Shown: piece after piece, positions 9,314-14,977 of the stretch
How positions within the stretch are numbered: the stretch's first letter is position 1
How the letters are laid out: each line of letters starts with the position of its first letter
Assembly: GCF_002943415.1 (NCBI RefSeq)
Contig: NZ_PTQZ01000010.1
Coordinates: 1-17,495 of the forward strand
Direction of reading: 5' to 3'
Length of the DNA: 17,495 nucleotides
Origin: Amnimonas aquatica
Lineage (GTDB): Bacteria; Pseudomonadota; Gammaproteobacteria; Pseudomonadales; Moraxellaceae
Notes under the pieces: generated by a model
What the model was told of the DNA's origin: nothing
The model's input: the letters and a program-made list of their open reading frames with translations, nothing else
Databases searched by the model: none
Made by a program: the position numbers and the translations under genes

Positions 9314-9345
9314 GCAACGGCGGCGCAATCGCGCGCCGCCGTTGC
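9314..9345. terminator. Strong GC hairpin between ntrC and the DUF3106 gene
   Basis: A perfect 13-base stem (GCAACGGCGGCGC, 9314-9326, with 9333-9345) surrounds a 6-base loop. It lies 7 bases after the DUF3106 stop on the minus strand and 48 bases after ntrC, so it could end both transcripts. No T-run is present on either side. Confidence 0.55.
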
Positions 9346-9352
9346 GCTGTGA

Positions 9353-9766
9353 TCAGTTGCGCAGCCTGGCGGGCTGCTGCATGTCCTGACCTTGCTGCAG
9401 GCGCTGCATTTCGCGCGCCATGCGGCGGCGCTCTTCCGGAGACATGACTTCCCAGCGCTGGCGCAGGGCGTCGCGGGCTTCCGGCGGCAGGGGCTTGATG
9501 TCGCGCCAGCGTGCTTCGACAGCTGCACGCTGCTCCGGCGGCATGGCGCGCCAGCGCTCGGCCAGGCCGACCAGCTTGGCCCGGCGATCCTGCGGCAGAT
9601 CCTGCCAGCGGTCGCGGAAGTCGCTGAGCACCTGCTGCTGGTCGCGGCTCAGGTCATCCCAGTCGGCATCAGCCCAGGCCGGACCGGTCCACAAGGTGCT
9701 GGCCACGAGCAGGCTGCACAGCGCCAGCCTGCGGGTGTTCGGGCGCTTGTGCTCAGCGACGTTCAC
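9353..9766 (-). CDS. Exported DUF3106 family protein
   Basis: The 137-residue protein has an N-terminal signal peptide: basic start, hydrophobic core (about 14-26) and an AxA site in GPAWA-DAD. It is probably periplasmic. The mature part is Arg/Glu-rich and helical, with repeated motifs of the form RW-x(2)-[LM]P-x(2)-R at about 53, 68, 83 and 99 (WQDLPQDRR, WRAMPPEQR, KPLPPEARD, WEVMSPEERR). The start is GTG 9766, chosen for GAGGAA seven bases upstream; it overlaps the preceding gene by 14 bases. It is the last gene of an ECF sigma operon, so it may sense or be a target of envelope stress. Its function is unknown; the Spy/ZraP-like periplasmic look is only an analogy. Confidence 0.82.
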   Translation of the reverse strand: MNVAEHKRPNTRRLALCSLLVASTLWTGPAWADADWDDLSRDQQQVLSDFRDRWQDLPQDRRAKLVGLAERWRAMPPEQRAAVEARWRDIKPLPPEARDALRQRWEVMSPEERRRMAREMQRLQQGQDMQQPARLRN

Positions 9767-10097
9767 GTGCGGCTTCCTCGATGGAGAGCAGCCAGTCGAT
9801 TTCCTCCAGCATCTGGCCGTCGACCGCGCTGCTGGCCGGCTTGGCATGGATGCCTTCGTCGGCGGCCTTCATCAGCCAGTCGCCGGGCAGCGCCACCATG
9901 AAGGCGACGCTGGCGGCCAGCGCCAATCCGCCCGACCACTGCCACTTGTGCGAGCGACGCGGCGGAATGGCGGCCTGGGCGATCACCTGTTCGACTCGGC
10001 TTTCCCAGCTCGGGTCCGCGTCGGCAGCGGCGCGTTCGAGCGTGCCGGCGATGCGGGCCGCCAGGCGGGCGTCATCGAGCGTCAGTTCCTGTTTCAT
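9753..10097 (-). CDS. Small single-pass membrane protein, probable anti-sigma factor (DUF3619-like)
   Basis: The 114-residue protein has a cytosolic N-terminal half rich in Arg/Glu/Ala (about 1-50), one hydrophobic segment at about 54-72 (GGLALAASVAFMVAL) and a short C-terminal part with the acidic stretch MLEEIDWLLSIEE. Size, topology and position directly after an ECF sigma gene suggest an anti-sigma factor. There is no zinc-binding HxxxCxxC motif. The start has GGAGGA about 6 bases upstream and overlaps the sigma stop by four bases (ATGA), which favours balanced production of the two proteins. I do not recognise the family with certainty. Confidence 0.65.
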   Translation of the reverse strand: MKQELTLDDARLAARIAGTLERAAADADPSWESRVEQVIAQAAIPPRRSHKWQWSGGLALAASVAFMVALPGDWLMKAADEGIHAKPASSAVDGQMLEEIDWLLSIEEAARERR

Positions 10098-10660
10098 GAC
10101 ATGTCCTCCGCGGTCGTGCCAATGTTGCCCAGCTTGGCACGGATGCTGTTCAGGGCTCTGAAGTAGTGGGTTTTCACGCTGCCTTCTGCGCAGCCCATGA
10201 CCTCGGCGGTCTGCGCGGTGTCCAGTCCCTCCCAGGCGCGTAGCAGGAAGGCCTGTTGCTGGCGGAAGGGCAGGTTGCCCACGGCGTCCAGCACCGTGTC
10301 CATGTTGTCGGCCCGCTGCAGCAGCGTGACCGGATTGGTGTCGACCTGATCCGGTATGTGCTGCCAGGGGTCTTCTTCCCCGGCGTCGTCCATGGGGTCC
10401 AGCCAGGTGAACCATTTCTTCCGGCGGCTCTCGCGCCGGAAGTGATCCATCAGGCGGCTGTGCAGGATGCGATGAAACAGCGGTCCCCAGCTTGACGGAT
10501 CGTGATTGCGGTACTTCGCCACCAGCGTCAGCATGGCTTCCTGCACGATGTCCTGTGCCGCCTCGCGGTCGCGGGTGGCCAGTTCGGCGGTCAGTCGGGC
10601 ACGCCGGCTGACATCACGCAGGAAGGCATCCAGCGAGTTGGGGGCGGGGCGTGCGGGCAT
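10094..10660 (-). CDS. ECF-type RNA polymerase sigma factor
   Basis: The 188-residue protein has sigma region 2 at about 9-82 (DREAAQDIVQEAMLTL; HFRRESRRKKWFTWL) and region 4 at about 121-177 (LPFRQQQAFLLRAWEGL; AEVMGCAEGSVKTHYFRAL), joined by an acidic linker. There are no regions 1 or 3, so it is an ECF sigma factor. The frame is open to 10735, but the ATG at 10660 fits the family start and lies downstream of a candidate promoter at 10719-10691. It heads a three-gene operon with a probable anti-sigma factor and a DUF3106 protein. The layout recalls P. aeruginosa SbrI/SbrR (PA2896-PA2895), as far as I remember; orthology is unproven. Confidence 0.88.
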   Translation of the reverse strand: MPARPAPNSLDAFLRDVSRRARLTAELATRDREAAQDIVQEAMLTLVAKYRNHDPSSWGPLFHRILHSRLMDHFRRESRRKKWFTWLDPMDDAGEEDPWQHIPDQVDTNPVTLLQRADNMDTVLDAVGNLPFRQQQAFLLRAWEGLDTAQTAEVMGCAEGSVKTHYFRALNSIRAKLGNIGTTAEDMS

Positions 10661-10690
10661 GGGTGGCGTTACCTGTTTCGGAGTAGCGCC

Positions 10691-10719
10691 ACCATATGCG
10701 AGGCTCGCGTCGACGACAA
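10691..10719 (-). promoter_or_regulatory. Possible sigma-70 promoter of the ECF operon
   Basis: On the minus strand TTGTCG (10719-10714) is followed after 17 bases by TATGGT (10696-10691), each matching four of six consensus positions. The start would be near 10684, about 24 bases before the ATG at 10660. No GGAAC-type ECF autoregulatory -35 was found. Confidence 0.4.
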
Positions 10720-10988
10720 GTCGCATCAGGGCCAATCCCGTTCAAATTTTCGTCGTGCCGGGGCTGCCGACGCCCGGCGCGGAGCCATTCCCGCGCAGCG
10801 CGGTGTGCAGCATTGCCTGGTACAGCATTTCTCTGTTCCTTCATGTCAGGACCGGCTCCGCAGGTGGCGGCGACCGGTCGTGATGGACGCACGCGTCATC
10901 GATGCAGAACAAAACGGGTGTCGGTTATGCCGGTTGACGCCGCACGGCGGGAATATATTGGCGGAAGATGCCGGATTGCGATGGCCCG

Positions 10989-11016
10989 TGCCGGGGCGCG
11001 AGAATGCGCCCCGGCA
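10989..11016 (+). repeat. Perfect GC-rich hairpin in the trmL leader
   Basis: TGCCGGGGCGC (10989-10999) pairs with GCGCCCCGGCA (11006-11016), an 11-base stem with loop GAGAAT. It ends 49 bases before the trmL ATG and 36 bases before its Shine-Dalgarno. It could be a leader structure or a terminator of upstream transcription; there is no T-run. Confidence 0.5.
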
Positions 11017-11065
11017 TCCGTGGCACCCGGGACTTCCCCGGCCAGCCGGCCGAAGGGAAAAGACC

Positions 11066-11527
11066 ATGATCGATATCGTGCTGTTCCAGCCTGAGATACC
11101 GGGCAACACCGGCAACATCATCCGTCTCTGCGCCAATACCGGCGCTCGTTTGCATCTGGTCAGGCCGCTGGGCTTCGAACTGGATGATGCCCGCATGCGT
11201 AGAGCCGGGCTGGATTACCACGAGTGGGCGGACATGCGCGTGCATGACGACTGGGCGGCGCTGAAGGCGGCGTTGCCCGGCCGCTATTTCGCCTGCACCA
11301 CCAGAGGCAGCCGGCCTGCGTTCGATGTCCGCTTCGCTGACGGGGATGTTCTGGTGTTCGGTCCGGAGACGCGCGGTCTGCCGGAGGATGTGCTGGCGGA
11401 GTTCGCCGCCGACCGGCGCCTGCGTCTGCCCATGCGTCCCGGCAGCCGCAGCCTCAACCTGTCGAACAGCGTGGCAGTGATGACTTACGAGGCCTGGCGT
11501 CAGGCGGGCTTCGCCAGCGGCGCCTGA
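11066..11527 (+). CDS. trmL: tRNA (cytidine/uridine-2'-O-)-methyltransferase TrmL
   Basis: This SPOUT-class enzyme methylates the 2'-O of the wobble nucleotide (position 34) in two tRNA-Leu species. The 153 residues show the family motifs: IPGNTGNIIRLCANTG (11-26), the trefoil-knot motif FGPETRGLP (98-106), and RPGSRSLNLSNSVAVMTYEA (124-143). Length and motifs match E. coli TrmL (YibK), which lacks the extra RNA-binding domain of TrmH. The start has AAGGGA about 7 bases upstream; an open frame reaching back to 10502 is not homologous. It converges on secB. Confidence 0.96.
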   Translation: MIDIVLFQPEIPGNTGNIIRLCANTGARLHLVRPLGFELDDARMRRAGLDYHEWADMRVHDDWAALKAALPGRYFACTTRGSRPAFDVRFADGDVLVFGPETRGLPEDVLAEFAADRRLRLPMRPGSRSLNLSNSVAVMTYEAWRQAGFASGA

Positions 11528-11547
11528 GCGCCGGGCCGGGAGCCGAG

Positions 11548-11575
11548 GCGGCCCCGCCGTTGTCGGCAGGGCCGC
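11548..11575. terminator. Hairpin between trmL and secB
   Basis: GCGGCCC (11548-11554) pairs with GGGCCGC (11569-11575); after a C-A mismatch a second stem GCCG/CGGC closes a TTGT loop. Only TT follows on the plus strand. It sits 20 bases after trmL and 15 bases after the secB stop on the other strand, fitting a shared terminator. Confidence 0.55.
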
Positions 11576-11590
11576 TTCAGGCAAGCCGTA

Positions 11591-12049
11591 TCAGGCCGAG
11601 GCTTCCTGTTCGCCCTGCTGCTGGCGCAGGCTCTCGGCGTAGACGGCGTCGAAGTTGACCGGCTGCAGCAGCAGCTGCGGGAAGCTGCCCTTGCTGACGA
11701 TGTCGGAGACCGCTTCGCGGGCATACGGGAACAGCAGATTCGGGCAGTAGGCGCCGAGCAGCGGGCCCAGTTCGGTCTCGGGCACGCCTTCGATCTGGAA
11801 GATGCCGGCCTGCTTCACCTCGATCAGGAATGCGGTCTGGCCTTCGTTGCGCGCGGTCACGGTGAGGGCCAGTGTCACTTCGAAGTGCTTGCCTTCATCC
11901 AGCGCGGCGGTGGAGGTGGCGAGATCGATCGACACTTCCGGGCTCCAGTTCTGCAGGAACACGCGCGGGGCGCCGGGGACTTCGAAGGAGGCATCCTTCA
12001 GGTAGATGCGCTGCAGGGCGAATTGCGGCTGTACGGCTTCTTCGGACAT
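11591..12049 (-). CDS. secB: Protein-export chaperone SecB
   Basis: The tetrameric cytosolic chaperone keeps preproteins unfolded and delivers them to SecA. The 152-residue length is normal. Typical features are [14 protein letters not shown] (15-28), the W/F-rich strand [10 protein letters not shown] (30-39), the G-x-F region AGIFQIEG and [15 protein letters not shown] (about 106-120), followed by [15 protein letters not shown]. The Q/E-rich tail is normal for the family. It is the last gene of yibN-grxC-secB, the E. coli order; gpsA, which follows secB in E. coli, is absent here. Confidence 0.97.
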   Translation of the reverse strand: MSEEAVQPQFALQRIYLKDASFEVPGAPRVFLQNWSPEVSIDLATSTAALDEGKHFEVTLALTVTARNEGQTAFLIEVKQAGIFQIEGVPETELGPLLGAYCPNLLFPYAREAVSDIVSKGSFPQLLLQPVNFDAVYAESLRQQQGEQEASA

Positions 12050-12087
12050 GGTGTGCTTGCTCGGTTCGTTTGGTTGTTGATCGGGGC

Positions 12088-12345
12088 TCAGGGAGCTGCC
12101 AGCAGGCCGTCCAGCCTGCCCGCCCGCTCGAGGGCATGGAGCTCGTCGCTGCCGCCGACGGGCTCGTCGTTGATGAAGATCTGCGGCACGGTGCGGCGAC
12201 CGGTGCGCTCGACCAGCGCGAGGCGCTGGGCGGCATCGAAACTGACATCCACCTCTTCATAGGCCACGCCCTTGCGCTGCAGCAGCTGCTTGGCGCGAAC
12301 GCAGTAGGGGCAGACCTGGGTGGTGTAGATGACGACCTTGGCCAT
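12088..12345 (-). CDS. grxC: Glutaredoxin 3
   Basis: The 85-residue dithiol glutaredoxin reduces disulfides using glutathione. The active site is CPYC (C12, C15). The cis-proline motif TVP is at 52-54 and the glutathione-contacting GG at 64-65 (PVGGSDEL). A good AGGAG precedes the ATG by about 7 bases. It lies 38 bases before secB and 21 bases after yibN, so the three genes form one operon. Nothing unusual is seen. Confidence 0.97.
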   Translation of the reverse strand: MAKVVIYTTQVCPYCVRAKQLLQRKGVAYEEVDVSFDAAQRLALVERTGRRTVPQIFINDEPVGGSDELHALERAGRLDGLLAAP

Positions 12346-12366
12346 GACGGACTCCTGCGGGCGGTG

Positions 12367-12777
12367 TCAGCGCACCAGCGGCAGACCTTGCTGCCGCCAG
12401 GTGGAAATGCCGCCGCTGAGCACGTGCACGTCGGCGACGCCGGCCTGCTTCAGCTTGCGCCCGGCGCTGCCGGCGACCTGGCCGAGGCCGCAGACCAGCA
12501 CGACCGGCTTGCCGGCCTTGGCCAGCTCGGCGACTTTCTCGTCGATCTGGCTGTAGGGGACATTGGTGCTGCCGGTGATGTGGCCTTCGCGGTACTCGGG
12601 CGTGTTGCGCAGATCGATCACGCGCGCCTGCTGCTGATTGATCAGCCGCGTCAGTTCCTGCGGACTGATGCTGCGGCCGCCGCGCTGCAGCTCGGTGACG
12701 ATGAAGGCGATCAGCAGGCCGACGAAGGCGCTGACCAGGTACGGGTGGTTGCCGATGAACTCAATGACGCGATCCAT
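12367..12777 (-). CDS. yibN: Membrane-anchored rhodanese-like protein YibN
   Basis: The 136-residue protein has one N-terminal membrane helix (about 11-29, LVSAFVGLLIAFIV) and a single rhodanese domain. The presumed active-site cysteine is C96 in VCGLGQVAGS. The domain also has the typical VIDLRNTPEYREGHI (53-67) and LSGGISTWRQQGLP near the end. Single-domain rhodaneses transfer sulfane sulfur, but the exact role of YibN is not settled; work in E. coli links it to membrane protein insertion. It leads the yibN-grxC-secB operon. Confidence 0.92.
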   Translation of the reverse strand: MDRVIEFIGNHPYLVSAFVGLLIAFIVTELQRGGRSISPQELTRLINQQQARVIDLRNTPEYREGHITGSTNVPYSQIDEKVAELAKAGKPVVLVCGLGQVAGSAGRKLKQAGVADVHVLSGGISTWRQQGLPLVR

Positions 12778-12810
12778 GTTCCTGCTCTGACGGAGGGCGG
12801 AAAGCCCCGG

Positions 12811-12816
12811 AGTATA
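12811..12816 (-). promoter_or_regulatory. Possible -10 element for yibN-grxC-secB
   Basis: TATACT on the minus strand matches five of six -10 positions. GCCACA 17 bases upstream (12839-12834) is a weak -35. Transcription would start near 12804, about 27 bases before the yibN ATG. Confidence 0.45.
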
Positions 12817-12848
12817 CGCTGTCGGCGAGCGCTTGTGGCGAACCTTGC

Positions 12849-12868
12849 CGGGCCGGTGCGCCGGCCCG
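12849..12868 (-). terminator. Hairpin just after rsgA
   Basis: A perfect 8-base stem (CGGGCCGG, 12849-12856, with 12861-12868) encloses a 4-base loop, beginning 2 bases after the rsgA stop on the minus strand. It lies just upstream of the yibN promoter and would insulate it from rsgA transcription. There is no T-run. Confidence 0.5.
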
Positions 12869-12870
12869 CG

Positions 12871-13893
12871 TCAGCGCGTCTCCTGCTCTTCTGCCAGGCG
12901 CTGGAAGCTGGCCAGCCGGCGAGGCTGGATGTGCCCTTCGTCGACGGCCAGGCGCAGCGCGCAGCCGGGCTCCTGGCGGTGCGCGCAGTTGCGGAAGCGG
13001 CACTGGCCGAGCCAGGGCCGGAACTCGATGAAGCCATCCAGCAGCTGTTCGCGGTCCATGTGCCAGACACCGAATTCGCGGATGCCCGGCGAGTCGATCA
13101 GCGCGCCGCCTTCGGGCAGGTCGAACCAGCAGGCGGTGGTGGTGGTGTGCTGGCCCAGCTTCGAGCCGGACGACAGCGCATGCACCTTCTGCGCGACATC
13201 GGGCAGAAGCGCATTGACCAGCGAGGACTTGCCGACCCCGGACTGGCCGACGAAGACCACGGTGAGGCCGGCGACCAGGGCGCGCAGGTCTCCGGTATCG
13301 CCATGCGCCGACAGCGTGCGGGTCTCGTAGCCGAGCGCGGCGAAGCCGGCCATGAGCTCGCCGAGCGCGGCGGCGCGGTCGGCGGTCATGAGGTCGGCCT
13401 TGTTGAGCACCAGCACCGGGCGGATGCCGGTGGCCTCGCAGGCGATCAGGTAGCGGTCGATCAGTTCGGCCGATGGCGTCGGCTCGGGCGCGATCACCAG
13501 CAGGATGCGGTCGATGTTGGCCGCCACCGGCTTGAGCTTGCCGTAGGGGTCCGGCCGGACCAGCACCGAGCGCCGTGGCAGCAGCGCGCTGATGACGCCG
13601 GTGCCGGCCTCCGCCGCCGGCTGCCAGACGACCTCGTCGCCGGTCACCAGATGCTCCAGGTTGGCGCGGCGATGGCAGCGGAAGCGCTGGCCGGTCTGCT
13701 CGCCTTCCAGTGCCTCGACGGCGACCTGCACGCCGTAGTGCGCGATGATGCGGCCGCGCTGTTCGTCGCCCAGGGCTCCGCCGGCCAGCAGGTCCTCTGC
13801 CTTGGCGGCACGCTTTTCCGCCCGGGCGATGCGCTCGGCCTGGATGCGCTCGATGCGGAAACCCTGCTGTCTGCTGATGCGGCGCTGGCTCAT
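12871..13893 (-). CDS. rsgA: Small ribosomal subunit biogenesis GTPase RsgA
   Basis: This circularly permuted GTPase acts late in 30S assembly. The 340 residues comprise a basic N-terminal arm and an OB fold (about 50-110), the permuted GTPase domain with G4 NKAD (164-167) before G1 GQSGVGKSS (216-224), the switch region GQHTTTT, and G3 DSPG (267-270). The C-terminal zinc domain has C298, C303, H305 and C311 (CRFRNCAHRQEPGC). The start at 13893 has GAGG about 7 bases upstream; the frame is open to 13965, but those 24 residues are not family-like. It diverges from orn, a common gammaproteobacterial pairing. Confidence 0.96.
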   Translation of the reverse strand: MSQRRISRQQGFRIERIQAERIARAEKRAAKAEDLLAGGALGDEQRGRIIAHYGVQVAVEALEGEQTGQRFRCHRRANLEHLVTGDEVVWQPAAEAGTGVISALLPRRSVLVRPDPYGKLKPVAANIDRILLVIAPEPTPSAELIDRYLIACEATGIRPVLVLNKADLMTADRAAALGELMAGFAALGYETRTLSAHGDTGDLRALVAGLTVVFVGQSGVGKSSLVNALLPDVAQKVHALSSGSKLGQHTTTTACWFDLPEGGALIDSPGIREFGVWHMDREQLLDGFIEFRPWLGQCRFRNCAHRQEPGCALRLAVDEGHIQPRRLASFQRLAEEQETR

Positions 13894-13902
13894 GAATGCC
13901 CT

Positions 13903-13921
13903 CGCGCCCGTGGCGGGCGCG
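13903..13921 (-). repeat. Hairpin touching the rsgA ribosome binding site
   Basis: CGCGCCCG and CGGGCGCG form a perfect 8-base stem around a 3-base loop. On the rsgA transcript the stem is followed at once by AGGGC, the Shine-Dalgarno region, so it could limit ribosome access. Confidence 0.4.
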
Positions 13922-13923
13922 TC

Positions 13924-13932
13924 TGATATGCT
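13924..13932 (+). promoter_or_regulatory. Possible extended -10 promoter for orn
   Basis: TGATATGCT has the TGn extension plus a -10 box with four of six matches; extended -10 promoters need little -35. The start would be near 13939, giving a leader of about 47 bases. Confidence 0.35.
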
Positions 13933-13985
13933 TCCGGCCATTGTGCCACCAAAGGCACCGTTCACGGCGAACGCAAGGAGTGTCC

Positions 13986-14552
13986 ATGAACAACAACAAG
14001 ACCGGCAATCTGGTGTGGATCGATCTGGAAATGACCGGGCTGAACCCGGACGGCGATCGCATCATCGAGATCGCCACGGTGGTCACCGACGCGCACCTGA
14101 ACATCCTCGCCGAAGGGCCGGTGCTGGCGATCCACCAGAAGGACATCGTGCTCAACGCCATGGACGAGTGGAACACGCGCCAGCACGGCGAGTCCGGTCT
14201 GACCGAGCGCGTGCGCCGCAGCAAGGTCAGCGAGGCTGACGCCGAGGCGCAGACGATCGAGTTCCTCAGCCGCTTCGTGGACCCGAAGAAGTCGCCGATC
14301 TGCGGCAACTCCATCTGCCAGGACCGCCGTTTCCTGTACCGGCACATGCCCAAGCTGGAGGCCTTCTTCCATTACCGCAATCTGGACGTGAGCACGGTCA
14401 AGGAGCTGGCACGCCGCTGGTATCCGGAGCTGCTGCAGCGTTTCACCAAGAAAAGCTCGCACCTGGCGCTGGATGACGTGCGCGACTCGATCGAGGAGCT
14501 GCGCTACTACCGGCAGTATTTCTTCAAGCTGCCGGGCTTCAGCGAGGAGTGA
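13986..14552 (+). CDS. orn: Oligoribonuclease
   Basis: This essential DEDDh 3'-5' exonuclease degrades di- to oligoribonucleotides, including pGpG from cyclic-di-GMP turnover. The 188 residues show D13 and E15 (WIDLEMTGL), D113 (CQDRRFL), H159 and D164 ([12 protein letters not shown]). Length and motifs fit the family exactly. AAGGAG lies 5 bases before the ATG, the best ribosome binding site in the window. The last codons overlap a hairpin (14531-14560). It is divergent from rsgA and upstream of the EthD-like gene and queG. Confidence 0.97.
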   Translation: MNNNKTGNLVWIDLEMTGLNPDGDRIIEIATVVTDAHLNILAEGPVLAIHQKDIVLNAMDEWNTRQHGESGLTERVRRSKVSEADAEAQTIEFLSRFVDPKKSPICGNSICQDRRFLYRHMPKLEAFFHYRNLDVSTVKELARRWYPELLQRFTKKSSHLALDDVRDSIEELRYYRQYFFKLPGFSEE

Positions 14553-14573
14553 AGCCCGGCACTTTGGTGCCGG
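14531..14573 (+). terminator. Two mutually exclusive hairpins at the orn 3' end
   Basis: GCCGGGCTTC (14531-14540, inside the orn coding end) pairs perfectly with GAAGCCCGGC (14551-14560). CCGGCAC (14556-14562) pairs with GTGCCGG (14567-14573) around TTTG. The two share 14556-14560, so only one can form. The second, free of ribosomes, is the more likely terminator. No T-run follows. Confidence 0.5.
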
Positions 14574-14628
14574 CCCTCCGACAGCAAAGTGTCATGGCCG
14601 CCGTCGCGGCGGCCTGCTCAGATCAGGT

Positions 14629-14644
14629 TGCGGCATGTGCCGCA
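14629..14644 (+). promoter_or_regulatory. Palindrome before the EthD-like gene
   Basis: TGCGGCATGTGCCGCA consists of two perfect 7-base inverted arms with a 2-base centre, ending 18 bases before the ATG and 7 bases before the Shine-Dalgarno GGAG. The form suits a dimeric repressor operator better than an RNA hairpin, because the spacer is too short for a loop. A GGCCGCC/GGCGGCC hairpin lies just upstream (14596-14614). Confidence 0.45.
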
Positions 14645-14662
14645 TGACGACGGAGCTTCGCC

Positions 14663-14977
14663 ATGATCAAGGTCAGCGTGATGTATCCCCATCAGCCGGG
14701 GGCACGTTTCGATCACGACTACTATCGTGACCACCACATGCCGCTGGTGCAGCGCCTCATGGGTGCCAGCCTGCTGCGCTACACGGTCGACCGCGGCCTG
14801 GCTGGCGGCGCGCCGGGGCAGCCGCCGGCCTATGTCGGCATGTGCCATCTGTTCTGCGAGTCGGTGGCGGCCTTCCAGGCCGGCTTCGGTCCGCATGCCG
14901 CCGAGATACTCGCCGACATTCCCAACTACACGGATCTGGAGCCGGTGCTGCAGATCAGCGAAGTGGTGGTGGGCTGA
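14663..14977 (+). CDS. EthD-like family protein (dimeric alpha/beta barrel)
   Basis: The 104-residue protein starts with an EthD-type core: IKVSVMYP followed by FDHDYYRDHHMPLVQRLMG, the conserved Y-x2-x2-H-x-P-L motif, then a strand CHLFCESVAAFQAGF and DIPNYTDLEPVLQISEV. Family members occur beside degradation pathways or as stress-linked proteins of unknown activity; EthD itself is needed for ether degradation in Rhodococcus. GGAG is 7 bases before the ATG. It lies alone between orn and queG, and its last 23 bases overlap the queG end tail to tail. No catalytic role can be assigned. Confidence 0.85.
   Translation: MIKVSVMYPHQPGARFDHDYYRDHHMPLVQRLMGASLLRYTVDRGLAGGAPGQPPAYVGMCHLFCESVAAFQAGFGPHAAEILADIPNYTDLEPVLQISEVVVG

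Larger units (their letters stand above)
10661..11065. other. 405-base divergent intergenic region, no gene seen
   Basis: The gap lies between the ECF operon and trmL. Frames open across it look like chance products of high GC: they are Arg/Ala/Pro-rich and resemble no family. It holds the candidate ECF promoter at 10691-10719, a TTGACG box at 10934-10939 with AT-rich TATATT at 10954-10959 (14-base spacing, too short to be convincing) as a possible trmL promoter, and a perfect hairpin at 10989-11016. The middle (about 10740-10930) shows nothing I can name. Confidence 0.5.

Noticed and set aside
10934..10959. TTGACG and TATATT as a sigma-70 promoter for trmL
   Set aside because: The boxes are only 14 bases apart, too close for a normal sigma-70 promoter; mentioned in the gap entry but not called.
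12788..12806. GAGGGCGGAAA upstream of yibN, shared with the arm of the 5027-5104 inverted repeat
   Set aside because: Only about 11 bases match and there is no paired second arm, so it is most likely chance at this GC.
11872..13926. 684-codon plus-strand frame spanning secB, grxC, yibN and rsgA
   Set aside because: It runs antisense to four recognised genes and has no recognisable domain or ribosome binding site.
12761..14353. 530-codon minus-strand frame over rsgA and orn
   Set aside because: It is a frame-shifted shadow of rsgA and antisense to orn, both with intact family motifs.
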